From Methylosinus sp. Sm6 (GTDB taxonomy: Bacteria; Pseudomonadota; Alphaproteobacteria; Rhizobiales; Beijerinckiaceae), in the NCBI RefSeq assembly GCF_019802345.1, contig NZ_JAINDZ010000014.1, positions 58,104 through 122,103 on the forward strand: 64,000 bases of DNA, in the 5' to 3' direction. This document shows positions 40,610-49,015 of the stretch, piece by piece. A program made the translations under genes and the position numbers. Position 1 is the first letter of the stretch. Every line of letters begins with the position of its first letter. The notes below the pieces were generated by a model. It was given only the letters and a program-made list of their open reading frames with translations, did not search any database and was not told the origin of the DNA.

Positions 40610-40647
40610 CGGCAACGGGGAGAAACCTTTGACTGCGCCCCGCGGCC

Positions 40648-40690
40648 GTCCTTCGTGACGCCGCCTCCGGCGGCTCCTCAGGACGAGGGT
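40648..40690. repeat. REP-like element, second copy of the pair
   Basis: GTCCTTCGTGACGCC, the palindrome GCCGCCTCCGGCGGC, then TCCTCAGGACGAGGG. It has the same orientation as the copy at 6220 and opposes that at 40568. Confidence 0.65.
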
Positions 40691-40821
40691 TGGGGGGCAA
40701 GCGTTCTTCCGCCCGCCGCGGGAGCCGGGCCGAGCGGCGGGTGGGCTCGGCCGGATCTGGCGGAAAATGGCGGAAGGCGAAGCGCGGGACAGTCGCAGGC
40801 CTGCGGAAGCGGAGGACGATC

Positions 40822-41292
40822 TTGAATAAATCGAAGCTCGTCGCTTACGTCCTGGCGGCCTGGCTCGTCGTCGAGATCCTGGCCTTCGTCTTCGTCGTCG
40901 AGGTGCTCGGCGTGATCGCCGCCATCGTGCTCGGCGTCGGCACGACGCTGCTCGGCCTCGCCGATGTGAAGCGGCTGTATCTCTATTTGCGCCAGCGCCT
41001 CGCCGAGCCGCATGGCGAGACCGGACGCTCCGGCAATCTGCTCGAGGGCGGCATCGAAGCGGTGGGCAGCCTGCTGTTGATCCTGCCCGGCTTCGCCTCC
41101 GATCTCGTCGGCCTCGCTTTGAAGGCGCCCTCCGTCCGCGCGCGCCTCGCCGATCGCATCCGCGGCAAGGTCGTGGAGGAGAAGGGACCGAGGACCATCG
41201 ATCTCGCTCCGACCGAATGGAAGGCCGTCACCGAGGAAAAGCGCAAACGCCGGCCTCCCGCCCGGCGCGCGCCGGGCGCCGGCCCCGCGTGA
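40822..41292 (+). CDS. fxsA: FxsA-family membrane protein
   Basis: A 156-residue protein starting at a TTG (40822) with GGAGG six bases upstream. Two closely spaced membrane helices (about 5-45: [20 protein letters not shown] and [14 protein letters not shown]) are followed by a cytoplasmic arm and a hydrophobic segment around [16 protein letters not shown]. FxsA in enteric bacteria protects cells from phage exclusion; its normal role is unknown. It precedes secB, as usual in Alphaproteobacteria. Confidence 0.88.
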   Translation: MNKSKLVAYVLAAWLVVEILAFVFVVEVLGVIAAIVLGVGTTLLGLADVKRLYLYLRQRLAEPHGETGRSGNLLEGGIEAVGSLLLILPGFASDLVGLALKAPSVRARLADRIRGKVVEEKGPRTIDLAPTEWKAVTEEKRKRRPPARRAPGAGPA

Positions 41293-41404
41293 CTCCCGCT
41301 CCGAATCTCATTGTCGCCCGCAGGGAGGCGTGTTAGGCGGGCGCCAGGCGAGGGACGATCCCGTTCGCGCCGTTCGGGAGCCGAAATCGGCAAGGAGCTC
41401 AACG

Positions 41405-41896
41405 ATGACCGACACGAATGGAAGCGGCGCCGCCCCCGCCTCGGAAGGGCCCGCGCTCAATATTCTCGTGCAATATGTGAAAGATCTCTCTTTCGAGAAT
41501 CCCAATGCGCCGCGCTCGCTCGGCCCGCGCGACTCGGCGCCGAACATCGGCATTCAGGTGAATGTCAACGCCAAGCAGCTCGCCCCGAATGATTTCGAGG
41601 TCTCCGTGACGCTCGAGGCCTCCGCCGGCGAGGGCGCGGATCTGATGTTCAAATTCGAGCTCGATTATTGCGGCGTGTTCCGCCTGCTGAACATTCCGCA
41701 GGAGCAGCTTCATCCGATCGTGATGATCGAATGCCCGCGGCTGCTGTTCCCCTTCGTGCGCCAGATCGTCGCCGATGCGACGCGCAATGGGGGCTTTCCG
41801 CCGCTCTATATCGATCCGATCGACTTTTTGGCGCTCTATCAGCAGCGCGCGGCGCAATTCGCGCAGGAACAGCAGTCCCCCGCCAACGCCAATTGA
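41405..41896 (+). CDS. secB: Protein-export chaperone SecB
   Basis: A 163-residue tetrameric cytoplasmic chaperone that holds preproteins for Sec[28 protein letters not shown] and the C-terminal region [28 protein letters not shown] are typical. The start is the ATG at 41405 preceded by AAGGAG; the frame is open further upstream. It is convergent with dnaQ with only 19 bases between the stops. Confidence 0.96.
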   Translation: MTDTNGSGAAPASEGPALNILVQYVKDLSFENPNAPRSLGPRDSAPNIGIQVNVNAKQLAPNDFEVSVTLEASAGEGADLMFKFELDYCGVFRLLNIPQEQLHPIVMIECPRLLFPFVRQIVADATRNGGFPPLYIDPIDFLALYQQRAAQFAQEQQSPANAN

Positions 41897-41915
41897 GCCG
41901 CGGCGCCGAACCGCG

Positions 41916-42656
41916 TCAGGCGCTGCGGGCGGCGAGAGCCGCCTCGGCGGCCGGCGCGTCGGGCTCCGGCGTCGCATAAAAGCGCCAGATCGGCTCCTGA
42001 GCGAGCGCGGTGATGAATTTCGCGTGCGCCGCGCGCTCTTCCGCCGATAGGCGCGGCGCCAGCGGGACGGGACGGCCGCGCAGCAGATCAACGCCGAGCT
42101 CCTCCGCCTCCGCCGTCACCGCGCTCTGCAGCACCAGCGCCGACTGGCGTCCGCCCATCAGCTCCGCATAGACCTCGGCGAGCAGATAGGAATCGAGCAG
42201 AGCGCCATGCTTGTCGCGCCGTGAGGCGTCCACGCCATAGCGCTGACAGAGCGCGTCCAATGAATTGGCGGCGCCGGGATGGCGCCGTCGCGCAATGGCG
42301 AGAGTGTCGACGACGCGCTCCGCCTCGATCGCCGGCCGGCCGAGAGCGGCGAGCTCGGCGTTGACGAAGCGCATGTCGAATTCGGCGTTATGTGCGACGA
42401 GCTGCGCGTCGGCGACGAATTCGAGAAAGGAGTCCGCGATCTCGCGGAACTTCTTCTGTCCGGTCAGAAAGGCGGTCGAGAGCCCGTGCACGCGGAACGC
42501 CTCTTCCGGCATGTCGCGTTCGGGATCGAGATAGAAGTGAAAGGTGCGGCCGGTCGGAATGAGATTGGATATCTCGACGGCGCCGATCTCGACGATGCGA
42601 TGGCCCTTGGCCGGATCGAGGCCGGTCGTCTCCGTATCGAAGACGATCTCGCGCAT
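41916..42656 (-). CDS. dnaQ: DNA polymerase III epsilon subunit (proofreading exonuclease)
   Basis: A 246-residue DEDDh exonuclease: motif I FDTETTGLDP (Asp7, Glu9), motif II HNAEFDMRFVN, and motif III HGALLDSYLLAEVYAELMGG with the catalytic His and Asp. It proofreads for the replicative polymerase. It is followed in the 5' direction by coaE and maf, all on the minus strand and leading away from the origin. Confidence 0.95.
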   Translation of the reverse strand: MREIVFDTETTGLDPAKGHRIVEIGAVEISNLIPTGRTFHFYLDPERDMPEEAFRVHGLSTAFLTGQKKFREIADSFLEFVADAQLVAHNAEFDMRFVNAELAALGRPAIEAERVVDTLAIARRRHPGAANSLDALCQRYGVDASRRDKHGALLDSYLLAEVYAELMGGRQSALVLQSAVTAEAEELGVDLLRGRPVPLAPRLSAEERAAHAKFITALAQEPIWRFYATPEPDAPAAEAALAARSA

Positions 42657-42678
42657 GCAACGCCCCTTTTGAAAATGC

Positions 42679-43278
42679 TCACCGCGCCTTCGCTTCGCGC
42701 GATCTCAGCTCCTTTAGAATTAGCCGAACCTGCTCGCGGGCGAAATCGGGTCCGCGATCACTATGAACAACGAAATCGGCCCGGCGGCGCTTTTCCTCAT
42801 CCGGGATCTGCTTGGCGAGAATCGCCGCGAATTTTTCCTCGGTCATGCCCGGACGCGCCAGCACTCTCTCGCGCTGAACGGCCCGCGGCGCCGTGACCAC
42901 GACGATGGCGTCGACATCATCGTCGCCGCCCGTCTCGAACAGCAAGGGAATGTCGAAGAGAACGAGGCGGTCGCCGGCGCGACGCCGCTCCTCGACGAAG
43001 GCCTTGCGCTTCTCCAGCACGATCGGATGAACGAGCGCCTCGAGCCGGCGCAGCGCCTCCGGGTCGCCGAGCACGCGCGCCGCGAGCTTGGCGCGATCGA
43101 CGACGCCGTCGACGAGCGTCCCCGGAAACAGCATCTCTATGCGCGCGGCGTCCGGGCCGCTGTAGATTTCATGCACCGCGCGGTCCGAATCATAGACGGG
43201 CACGCCCTCGGCGCGGAACATGTCGGCCGTGGTTGTTTTGCCCATGCCGATCGAGCCGGTGAGGCCGATGGTCAGCAT
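42679..43278 (-). CDS. coaE: Dephospho-CoA kinase
   Basis: A 199-residue P-loop kinase for the last step of coenzyme A synthesis. The P-loop is [50 protein letters not shown] and RQKERVLAR-like [19 protein letters not shown] follow. It lies 22 bp before dnaQ. In relatives aroE usually sits between coaE and maf; here the two are adjacent. Confidence 0.95.
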   Translation of the reverse strand: MLTIGLTGSIGMGKTTTADMFRAEGVPVYDSDRAVHEIYSGPDAARIEMLFPGTLVDGVVDRAKLAARVLGDPEALRRLEALVHPIVLEKRKAFVEERRRAGDRLVLFDIPLLFETGGDDDVDAIVVVTAPRAVQRERVLARPGMTEEKFAAILAKQIPDEEKRRRADFVVHSDRGPDFAREQVRLILKELRSREAKAR

Positions 43279-43303
43279 GGCGGGCGCCCCTCTTTTCGCG
43301 CGC

Positions 43304-43939
43304 TCATGACAGAAGGACGCCTTCGCGCCGCAGCGCGGCGAGGAGAGGGGTCAGCGGCAGGCCGAGAATGGTCCAATGATCGCCGGAGATTTGCTCGAAG
43401 AGATGAATGCCGAGGCCTTCGATCTGATAGGCGCCGGCGCTCGAAGTGACGCGCGCGCCGACGACGTCGAGATAATGGGCCAGAAACGCCTCCGAAAAGA
43501 CGCGCATCGTGAGATCGGCATGCGCCACGATCTCGAGCAGAAGGCCGCCGTCTCGGGCGAGCGCCAAAGCCGAATGGAGCCGATGCGTCCGGCCGGAGAG
43601 AAAGCGGAGCTGATCGGCGGCGGCGGCGATATCGGCCGGCTTGCCGAATCGGCGGCCCTCGCAGCTCGCCACCTGATCGGCGCCGATCACCAGCGCGCCG
43701 GGACGGAGAGCGGAGACGACGAGGGCCTTTTCACGCGCGAGCCGCGCGGCGATGTCGTCCGGCCCGCCGCCCGCCGCCGCCACTTGCGCCTCGATCGCGC
43801 GTTCGTCGACATCGGCCGGCTGAACGACGAAAGCCGCGCCGGTCTGCTGCAGAGCAAGCCGTCGCGCCTCGCTCTGGGAAGCGAGCACCAGGGGCGCCGA
43901 GCCGCGCCAGAGAGATTCGCCGGCCGCACTGATCATCAC
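43304..43939 (-). CDS. maf: Maf-family nucleotide pyrophosphatase
   Basis: A 211-residue protein with [14 protein letters not shown] at the N-terminus (the S-x-S-x-x-R motif), the DVDER catalytic region, [16 protein letters not shown] and [13 protein letters not shown]. Maf proteins hydrolyse non-canonical or canonical nucleoside triphosphates and can inhibit cell division when overproduced. It is first of the minus-strand maf-coaE-dnaQ group; its start borders the putative oriC. Confidence 0.92.
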   Translation of the reverse strand: MMISAAGESLWRGSAPLVLASQSEARRLALQQTGAAFVVQPADVDERAIEAQVAAAGGGPDDIAARLAREKALVVSALRPGALVIGADQVASCEGRRFGKPADIAAAADQLRFLSGRTHRLHSALALARDGGLLLEIVAHADLTMRVFSEAFLAHYLDVVGARVTSSAGAYQIEGLGIHLFEQISGDHWTILGLPLTPLLAALRREGVLLS

Positions 43940-44148
43940 GCTCTCCTCGCGGAAAAGGATTCACAATGCCGAGGCGAAGCTCGGCATAGCGGGGATAAAA
44001 CCCCGCGCTACGGGGCCTATTGTGAACAGCTGCGCATATCGATAGCCGCCGATCAACAGGCGACGCGACGGGCGCCGAAAAGCGGGAGTGTGGCTATGGC
44101 TGGTGGAATTCTCCACGGTCCAGGATCCATCCGCAGGCGTCGTCTTCT

Positions 44149-44163
44149 TTAAACATTTGTTTA
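44149..44163. promoter_or_regulatory. CtrA-like site in oriC
   Basis: TTAA, seven bases, then TTTA: one mismatch from the TTAA-N7-TTAA motif bound by the cell-cycle regulator CtrA, which blocks initiation in Caulobacter. A single imperfect site, so only suggestive. Confidence 0.4.
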
Positions 44164-44193
44164 GACATGGGGTTATGCGACATTTTCAACAGA

Positions 44194-44202
44194 TGTGGAC
44201 AA
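44194..44202 (-). promoter_or_regulatory. DnaA-box-like site 1
   Basis: TGTGGACAA, i.e. TTGTCCACA on the minus strand, one mismatch from TTATCCACA. It lies 41 bp from an identical site in the same orientation. Confidence 0.6.
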
Positions 44203-44234
44203 TGCGTCTACAGTGGCGTCCATGGTACGTAGGT

Positions 44235-44243
44235 TGTGGACAA
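44235..44243 (-). promoter_or_regulatory. DnaA-box-like site 2
   Basis: A second TGTGGACAA in the same orientation, directly left of the AT-rich stretch. The 41-bp spacing puts both boxes on about the same helix face (four turns). Confidence 0.6.
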
Positions 44244-44384
44244 AAGGTTGACGAAAATTAACCTCCGTCAACAAACGGTAAATAAAATCAAAAAAATCTC
44301 TTAAAGATTGAATTTTGTTTTTGTGTCGATTTGAGATAGCTCCTCTTCCGGGATGCATGGCGCGTTCCTCGAGGCCGCGAGACG

Positions 44385-45434
44385 ATGGAGCCGAGCGAAA
44401 TGGGTGAGGAGAAGCCGCTCATCGCGGCGCTGCGGGGCGAGGCGCTCGATATTCCGCCGATCTGGCTGATGCGCCAGGCCGGGCGCTATCTGCCCGAATA
44501 TCGCGAGCTGCGCGCCCGCGCCGGGAGCTTTCTCGACACTTGCTACAATCCCGAGGTCGCGGCGCGGATCACGCTGCAGCCGATCGAGCGCTTCGGCTTC
44601 GACGCCGCCATTCTGTTCAGCGATATTCTCGTCGTTCCCGATGCGCTGGGGCAGAAGGTCTCGTTCGAATCCGGCCATGGTCCGAAGCTCGAGCCGATCG
44701 CCGAGCCCAAAGATCTGGATCGGCTCGCGCCGGCGTTCGACGCCGATCGACTGGCGCCGGTCTATCAGACGATCGAGCGGGTGAAGCGGGAGCTGCCGGA
44801 GACGGTCGCCTTCATCGGCTTTTGCGGCGCGCCTTGGACAGTGGCGAGCTATATGATCGCCGGCGAGGGCACGCCGGATCAAGCGCCGGCGCGGCTGTTC
44901 GCCTATCGTCATCCGCAGGCCTTCGCCCGGCTGATCGATCGGCTAATCGAGGCTTCGGTCGCTTATCTCACGCGCCAGATCGACGCCGGCGTCGAGACAG
45001 TGCAGCTGTTCGACAGCTGGGCCGGCGTGCTGCCGCCGCAGGAATTCGAGCGCTGGGTCGTCTCGCCATTGCGGCGGATCATCGCCGAGTTGAAGCAGCA
45101 GCGCCCTTCGGTCCCGATCATCGCCTTTGTCCGCGGCGCGGGGCCGCATCTCGGCGATCTCGCAAAGCGTCTCGGCGCCGATGCGCTCGGCCTCGACACC
45201 TCGACGCCGCCGCAATGGGCCATCGGCGAGGTTCCGGCCAGCGTGACGCTGCAGGGCAATCTGGATCCGCTGGCTCTCGTCGCCGGCGGCGAGGCGCTGG
45301 ACCGGCAGATCGACGAGATTTCGAGCGCCTTCGCAGGTCGCCCGCATATTTTCAATCTCGGCCATGGCGTGCTTCCGGAGACGCCGCTCGCCCATATCGC
45401 GCGGCTCGTCGAGCGCGTCCGCAACAGAGGATAG
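44385..45434 (+). CDS. hemE: Uroporphyrinogen decarboxylase
   Basis: A 349-residue enzyme that removes four carboxyl groups from uroporphyrinogen III to make coproporphyrinogen III. The N-terminal signature is PPIWLMRQAGRYLPEYRELR. FSDILVVPDALG, GFCGAPWTVASYMIAG and LFDSWAGVL follow, and GHGVLPETPLAHI ends the barrel. The ATG at 44385 is used; ATG at 44400 is possible. It is the first plus-strand gene right of the origin and is followed by hemJ at 6 bp. Confidence 0.96.
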   Translation: MEPSEMGEEKPLIAALRGEALDIPPIWLMRQAGRYLPEYRELRARAGSFLDTCYNPEVAARITLQPIERFGFDAAILFSDILVVPDALGQKVSFESGHGPKLEPIAEPKDLDRLAPAFDADRLAPVYQTIERVKRELPETVAFIGFCGAPWTVASYMIAGEGTPDQAPARLFAYRHPQAFARLIDRLIEASVAYLTRQIDAGVETVQLFDSWAGVLPPQEFERWVVSPLRRIIAELKQQRPSVPIIAFVRGAGPHLGDLAKRLGADALGLDTSTPPQWAIGEVPASVTLQGNLDPLALVAGGEALDRQIDEISSAFAGRPHIFNLGHGVLPETPLAHIARLVERVRNRG

Positions 45435-45440
45435 TCAACC

Positions 45441-45860
45441 ATGTATTTGTGGATCAAAGCGCTTCATGTGATCGCCATCATCGCCTGGATGGCCGCTCTG
45501 CTCTATCTGCCGCGGCTCTTCGTCAATCACGCCGAGGTCGGGACCGGTCCGCAGGCGGAACGGTTCAAGAAGATGGAGCGCGGGCTCGTGCGCATCATCA
45601 TGGCGCCGGCGATGGGCGTCGCCTGGCTGGCGGGGCTGGCGCTCATTTATCTCGGCGAGTTCCGCGGCGCCGGCTGGCTGCACGCCAAGCTTGCTCTGGT
45701 CGTGCTGCTGACCGCGGCGCATTTTTATTTCGGCTATCTGACCCGCGTCTTCGCCCGCGACGGCAATACGCGCCCGGCGGGTTTTTATCGCGCGATCAAC
45801 GAGCTTCCGACGGTTCTGATGATCGGCATCGTGATCCTGGTGATCGTGAAGCCTTTCTGA
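45441..45860 (+). CDS. hemJ: HemJ-type protoporphyrinogen oxidase
   Basis: A 139-residue membrane protein with four helices: YLWIKALHVIAIIAWMAALL (with the conserved His), IIMAPAMGVAWLAGLALIYL, LHAKLALVVLLTAAHFYFGYL, and the C-terminal VLMIGIVILVIVKPF. RAINELPT is typical of the family. It oxidises protoporphyrinogen IX in the haem pathway in organisms without HemY or HemG oxidases. It is co-transcribed with hemE. Confidence 0.93.
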   Translation: MYLWIKALHVIAIIAWMAALLYLPRLFVNHAEVGTGPQAERFKKMERGLVRIIMAPAMGVAWLAGLALIYLGEFRGAGWLHAKLALVVLLTAAHFYFGYLTRVFARDGNTRPAGFYRAINELPTVLMIGIVILVIVKPF

Positions 45861-45875
45861 CGCGCGTCTCGAGCA

Positions 45876-45902
45876 CGGCCGCGCGCCAAAATCGCGCGGC
45901 CG
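45876..45902 (+). terminator. Hairpin after hemJ
   Basis: A 10-bp perfect stem (CGGCCGCGCG at 45876-45885 and complement at 45893-45902) with a 7-base A-rich loop, 15 bp after the hemJ stop. No T-run follows. It likely ends the hemE-hemJ transcript or protects its 3' end. Confidence 0.55.
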
Positions 45903-46127
45903 AACAGCCCGATGCTTGACGCAATTCACACATTCGTCATCGCCCGTTCTTCATTCGTCTTGCGTTCTTCGGCAAAACGGACTAATTGCTGAATCGCCCA
46001 CCTCAGGCAGATTGTCGTCCACACGACAGCCGGACCACGACCGGCGCCCCGGGACTTTCCTTCCCGCATCTCTGCCGTGTCCCCGCAGCCCCACCTGCCG
46101 CCAAAATTTCGTCGAGGATTGTCCCAC

Positions 46128-47396
46128 ATGGGGGAAATCAAGCTTCAGGACCTGAAGTCCAAGTCTGCTGCCGAGCTTCTCGCCTTCGCCGAGGAGCATG
46201 AAGTCGAGAACGCCTCGCTGATGCGGCGGCAGGAACTGCTGTTCGCGATTCTGAAGCAGTTCGCCGGCCGGGAGGTCGAGATCGTCGGCGAGGGCGTCGT
46301 CGAGGTGCTGCAGGACGGCTTTGGCTTCCTGCGCTCGCCGGACGCCAATTATCTCGCCGGTCCCGACGACATCTATGTCTCGCCCTCGCAGATTCGCCGC
46401 TTCGGCCTGCGCACCGGCGACACTGTGGAAGGGATGATCCGCAGCCCGAAGGAAGGCGAACGCTATTTCGCGCTGCTCAAGGTCAATTCGATCAATTTCG
46501 AGGACCCGGAGAAGATCCGTCACAAGGTCCCCTTCGACAATCTGACGCCGCTCTATCCGGACGAGCGGCTGAAGCTCGAGATCGAGGACCCGACCCGCAA
46601 GGATCTGTCCGCGCGCGTCATCGATCTCGTCGCGCCGATCGGCAAGGGCCAGCGCGCGCTGGTCGTCGCGCCGCCGCGCACCGGCAAGACCGTGCTGCTG
46701 CAGAACATCGCACAGTCGATCACCACCAATCATCCGGAATGTTATCTGATCGTTCTGCTGATCGACGAGCGTCCGGAGGAAGTGACCGACATGCAGCGCT
46801 CCGTGCGCGGCGAGGTCGTGTCCTCGACCTTCGACGAGCCGGCTGTGCGCCATGTGCAAGTCGCCGAAATGGTGATCGAGAAGGCCAAGCGCCTCGTCGA
46901 GCATCGGCGCGACGTGGTGATCCTGCTCGATTCGATCACCCGTCTCGGCCGCGCCTACAACACCGTCGTTCCGTCCTCCGGCAAGGTGCTGACCGGCGGC
47001 GTCGACGCCAACGCCCTGCAGCGGCCCAAGCGCTTCTTCGGGGCCGCGCGCAATATCGAAGAGGGCGGCTCGCTGACGATCATCGCGACGGCGCTGATCG
47101 ACACTGGTTCGCGCATGGACGAAGTGATTTTCGAAGAGTTCAAGGGCACCGGCAATTCGGAGATCATTCTCGACAGAAAAGTTTCCGACAAGCGCGTGTT
47201 CCCGGCGATCGACATCACCCGCTCCGGCACCCGCAAGGAAGAGCTGCTGGTGCCGTCGGACATCCTCAAGAAGATGTATGTGCTGCGCCGCATCCTCAAT
47301 CCGATGGGCACGGTCGACGCCATCGAGTTCCTGCTCGGCAAGCTGCGCGAGACGCCGAAAGGCAACGCCGCTTTCTTCGATTCGATGAACACCTGA
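46128..47396 (+). CDS. rho: Transcription termination factor Rho
   Basis: A 422-residue hexameric RNA helicase. [24 protein letters not shown] starts it at the ATG 46128; the frame is open further upstream in non-homologous sequence. The RNA-binding domain contains [13 protein letters not shown], Walker A is [11 protein letters not shown], Walker [16 protein letters not shown], and the Q-loop region [20 protein letters not shown]. The 267-bp leader is C-rich near the start (CCCCGCAGCCCCACC at about 46080), which fits Rho autoregulation by early termination. Confidence 0.96.
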   Translation: MGEIKLQDLKSKSAAELLAFAEEHEVENASLMRRQELLFAILKQFAGREVEIVGEGVVEVLQDGFGFLRSPDANYLAGPDDIYVSPSQIRRFGLRTGDTVEGMIRSPKEGERYFALLKVNSINFEDPEKIRHKVPFDNLTPLYPDERLKLEIEDPTRKDLSARVIDLVAPIGKGQRALVVAPPRTGKTVLLQNIAQSITTNHPECYLIVLLIDERPEEVTDMQRSVRGEVVSSTFDEPAVRHVQVAEMVIEKAKRLVEHRRDVVILLDSITRLGRAYNTVVPSSGKVLTGGVDANALQRPKRFFGAARNIEEGGSLTIIATALIDTGSRMDEVIFEEFKGTGNSEIILDRKVSDKRVFPAIDITRSGTRKEELLVPSDILKKMYVLRRILNPMGTVDAIEFLLGKLRETPKGNAAFFDSMNT

Positions 47397-47639
47397 CGCG
47401 CGAGGCTTTCGCCCGGGAGAGCGTTCAGTCGATCGGCTGCGTCCGTATCGCCTGTCGCTAGTCGCAAGCGCCGCTGGAGCAAGATCTCGAGGAGATGGAA
47501 GGCTGGAGCGTCGGCGCCGACAGGCGCGCGGCGCCGCGGCCTCTGGCCAGAGCTGACGAGCTTCCGCCTGTAAACCCTTTCGAACCGCGGTGAATTTTTA
47601 TAGAGCGACACGGCGAGTCGATGTCTCGGACCGGGCGGG

Positions 47640-48953
47640 ATGCACATGTCGAGCGATACGATCTTTGCCTTGGCGACCGGCGCTGGCCGCGCCGCCATCG
47701 CCGTGATCCGCTTGTCCGGACCTTGCGTCTCGCAGATGCTGGAGGCGATCGCCGGCCTGACGCCGCAGCCGCGCTTTGCGCATTATGCAGGCTTGCGCGA
47801 TCCTCGTTCCGGCGAAATTCTCGATCATGGGCTCGTCCTGTTCTTTCCCGCCGGGCGGTCGCCTACGGGCGAAGATTATGGCGAGCTCCAGATTCACGGC
47901 GGGCGCTCTGTTATTGACGGATTCTTGACCAGCCTGTCTCAGACCCCCGGCTTGCGCAGGGCGGAGCCGGGCGAATTCGCGCGGCGCAGTTTCGTCCGTG
48001 GCAAAATGGATCTGTCGCAGGTCGAGGGCATCGCCGATCTGGTCGACGCGGAAACGGCGCTTCAGCGACGCCAAGCGCTGCAGGCCCTGAGCGGCGGATT
48101 GCGACGGCGCGTCGAGGAGTGGCGCGACGCGCTCATTCGCGCCTCGGCTCTCGTCGAGGCCGAGCTGGATTTTTCCGACGAGGGCGATGTGCTCGCGCCG
48201 GCGGAGCATTTGCGGCCCTTGCTCGCGCCCCTCATGCGGGAAATGGAAGAGCTGGCGCGACAGGCGCCGGCGGCGGAGCGGCTGCGCGAGGGCTTTCTCG
48301 TCCTGCTGCTGGGTCCGCCCAATTCGGGCAAATCGACCTTGCTGAACGCGCTGGCGCAGCGCGATGTGGCGATCGTCTCGGATATTCCCGGCACCACCCG
48401 GGACATGATCGAGGTTCATCTCGATATCGGCGGGCTTCCGGTCACTCTGGTCGACACGGCGGGTCTCCGCGAGACCGCCGACGAGATCGAGCGCTTGGGC
48501 GTTTCGCGCACGCGCGCGCGGATCGGCGAGGCCGATTTGTCGCTCTGGCTTTCGGAGGGCGGCAAGGAGCCGCCGGCCGATGAGATCGCGGCGGGCGCCG
48601 GCGATTGCATTCGCATCGCGACCAAGGCGGATGTTCGCGTGCCGGTCGGGGCGGATCTTGCCATATCGGCGCGGACAGGGCTTGGAATGGAGGCGCTGAT
48701 CGCCGACATTCGGCGGCGGGCCGAGCAGCGGCTCGGCGACGGATCCGGCGCTCTGCTCACACGCGAGCGCCACCGGATCCTGGTGGAGGCGGCGGCGGCC
48801 TGCCTTCGGGCGAGTCTGGAGCAGGGGAAGGCGCTGGAGATCGTAGCCGAGGATTTGCGCGGCGCCACCCGCGCGCTCGGCCGCATCGTCGGGGCGGTCG
48901 ATGTGGAGGATGTGCTGGATGCGATCTTCGCGCAATTCTGCATCGGAAAGTAG
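47640..48953 (+). CDS. mnmE: tRNA uridine-5-carboxymethylaminomethyl modification GTPase MnmE
   Basis: A 437-residue GTPase with an N-terminal tetrahydrofolate-binding domain (DTIFALATGAGRAAIAVIRLSG), a helical domain, and an inserted G domain: G1 GPPNSGKSTLLNAL, GTTRDMIE, DTAGLRETADEIERLG. It ends in the catalytic FCIGK. Together with MnmG it modifies wobble U34 of several tRNAs. A second in-frame ATG at 47646 is equally possible. It is followed by parS and mnmG. Confidence 0.95.
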   Translation: MHMSSDTIFALATGAGRAAIAVIRLSGPCVSQMLEAIAGLTPQPRFAHYAGLRDPRSGEILDHGLVLFFPAGRSPTGEDYGELQIHGGRSVIDGFLTSLSQTPGLRRAEPGEFARRSFVRGKMDLSQVEGIADLVDAETALQRRQALQALSGGLRRRVEEWRDALIRASALVEAELDFSDEGDVLAPAEHLRPLLAPLMREMEELARQAPAAERLREGFLVLLLGPPNSGKSTLLNALAQRDVAIVSDIPGTTRDMIEVHLDIGGLPVTLVDTAGLRETADEIERLGVSRTRARIGEADLSLWLSEGGKEPPADEIAAGAGDCIRIATKADVRVPVGADLAISARTGLGMEALIADIRRRAEQRLGDGSGALLTRERHRILVEAAAACLRASLEQGKALEIVAEDLRGATRALGRIVGAVDVEDVLDAIFAQFCIGK

Positions 48954-48958
48954 ATAGC

Positions 48959-48974
48959 TGTTTCACGTGAAACA
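48959..48974. promoter_or_regulatory. parS centromere site 1 (perfect)
   Basis: TGTTTCACGTGAAACA is a perfect match to the bacterial parS palindrome bound by ParB. It lies six bases after the mnmE stop, 42 bp before the first mnmG start codon, and 3.4 kb from parB. Confidence 0.93.
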
Positions 48975-49015
48975 CGGCGGGACAAGGTCGTCTGTGATGC
49001 GGATAGGATTGTCGG

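Larger units (their letters stand above)
43940..44384. other. Putative chromosomal replication origin (oriC)
   Basis: A gene-free stretch between divergent maf and hemE, the location of the origin in many Alphaproteobacteria. The right part (about 44250-44338) is by far the most AT-rich sequence in the window and could be the unwinding element. Two DnaA-box-like sites and one CtrA-like site lie just left of it. Genes on both sides point mainly away, as around an origin. parA, parB and parS lie within 9 kb. dnaA itself is not in the window. No other intergenic region here has a comparable combination. Confidence 0.75.

Noticed and set aside
48757..48975. Minus-strand peptide starting MFHVKQ
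   Set aside because: The start is just the translation of the parS palindrome; the rest is antisense to mnmE.
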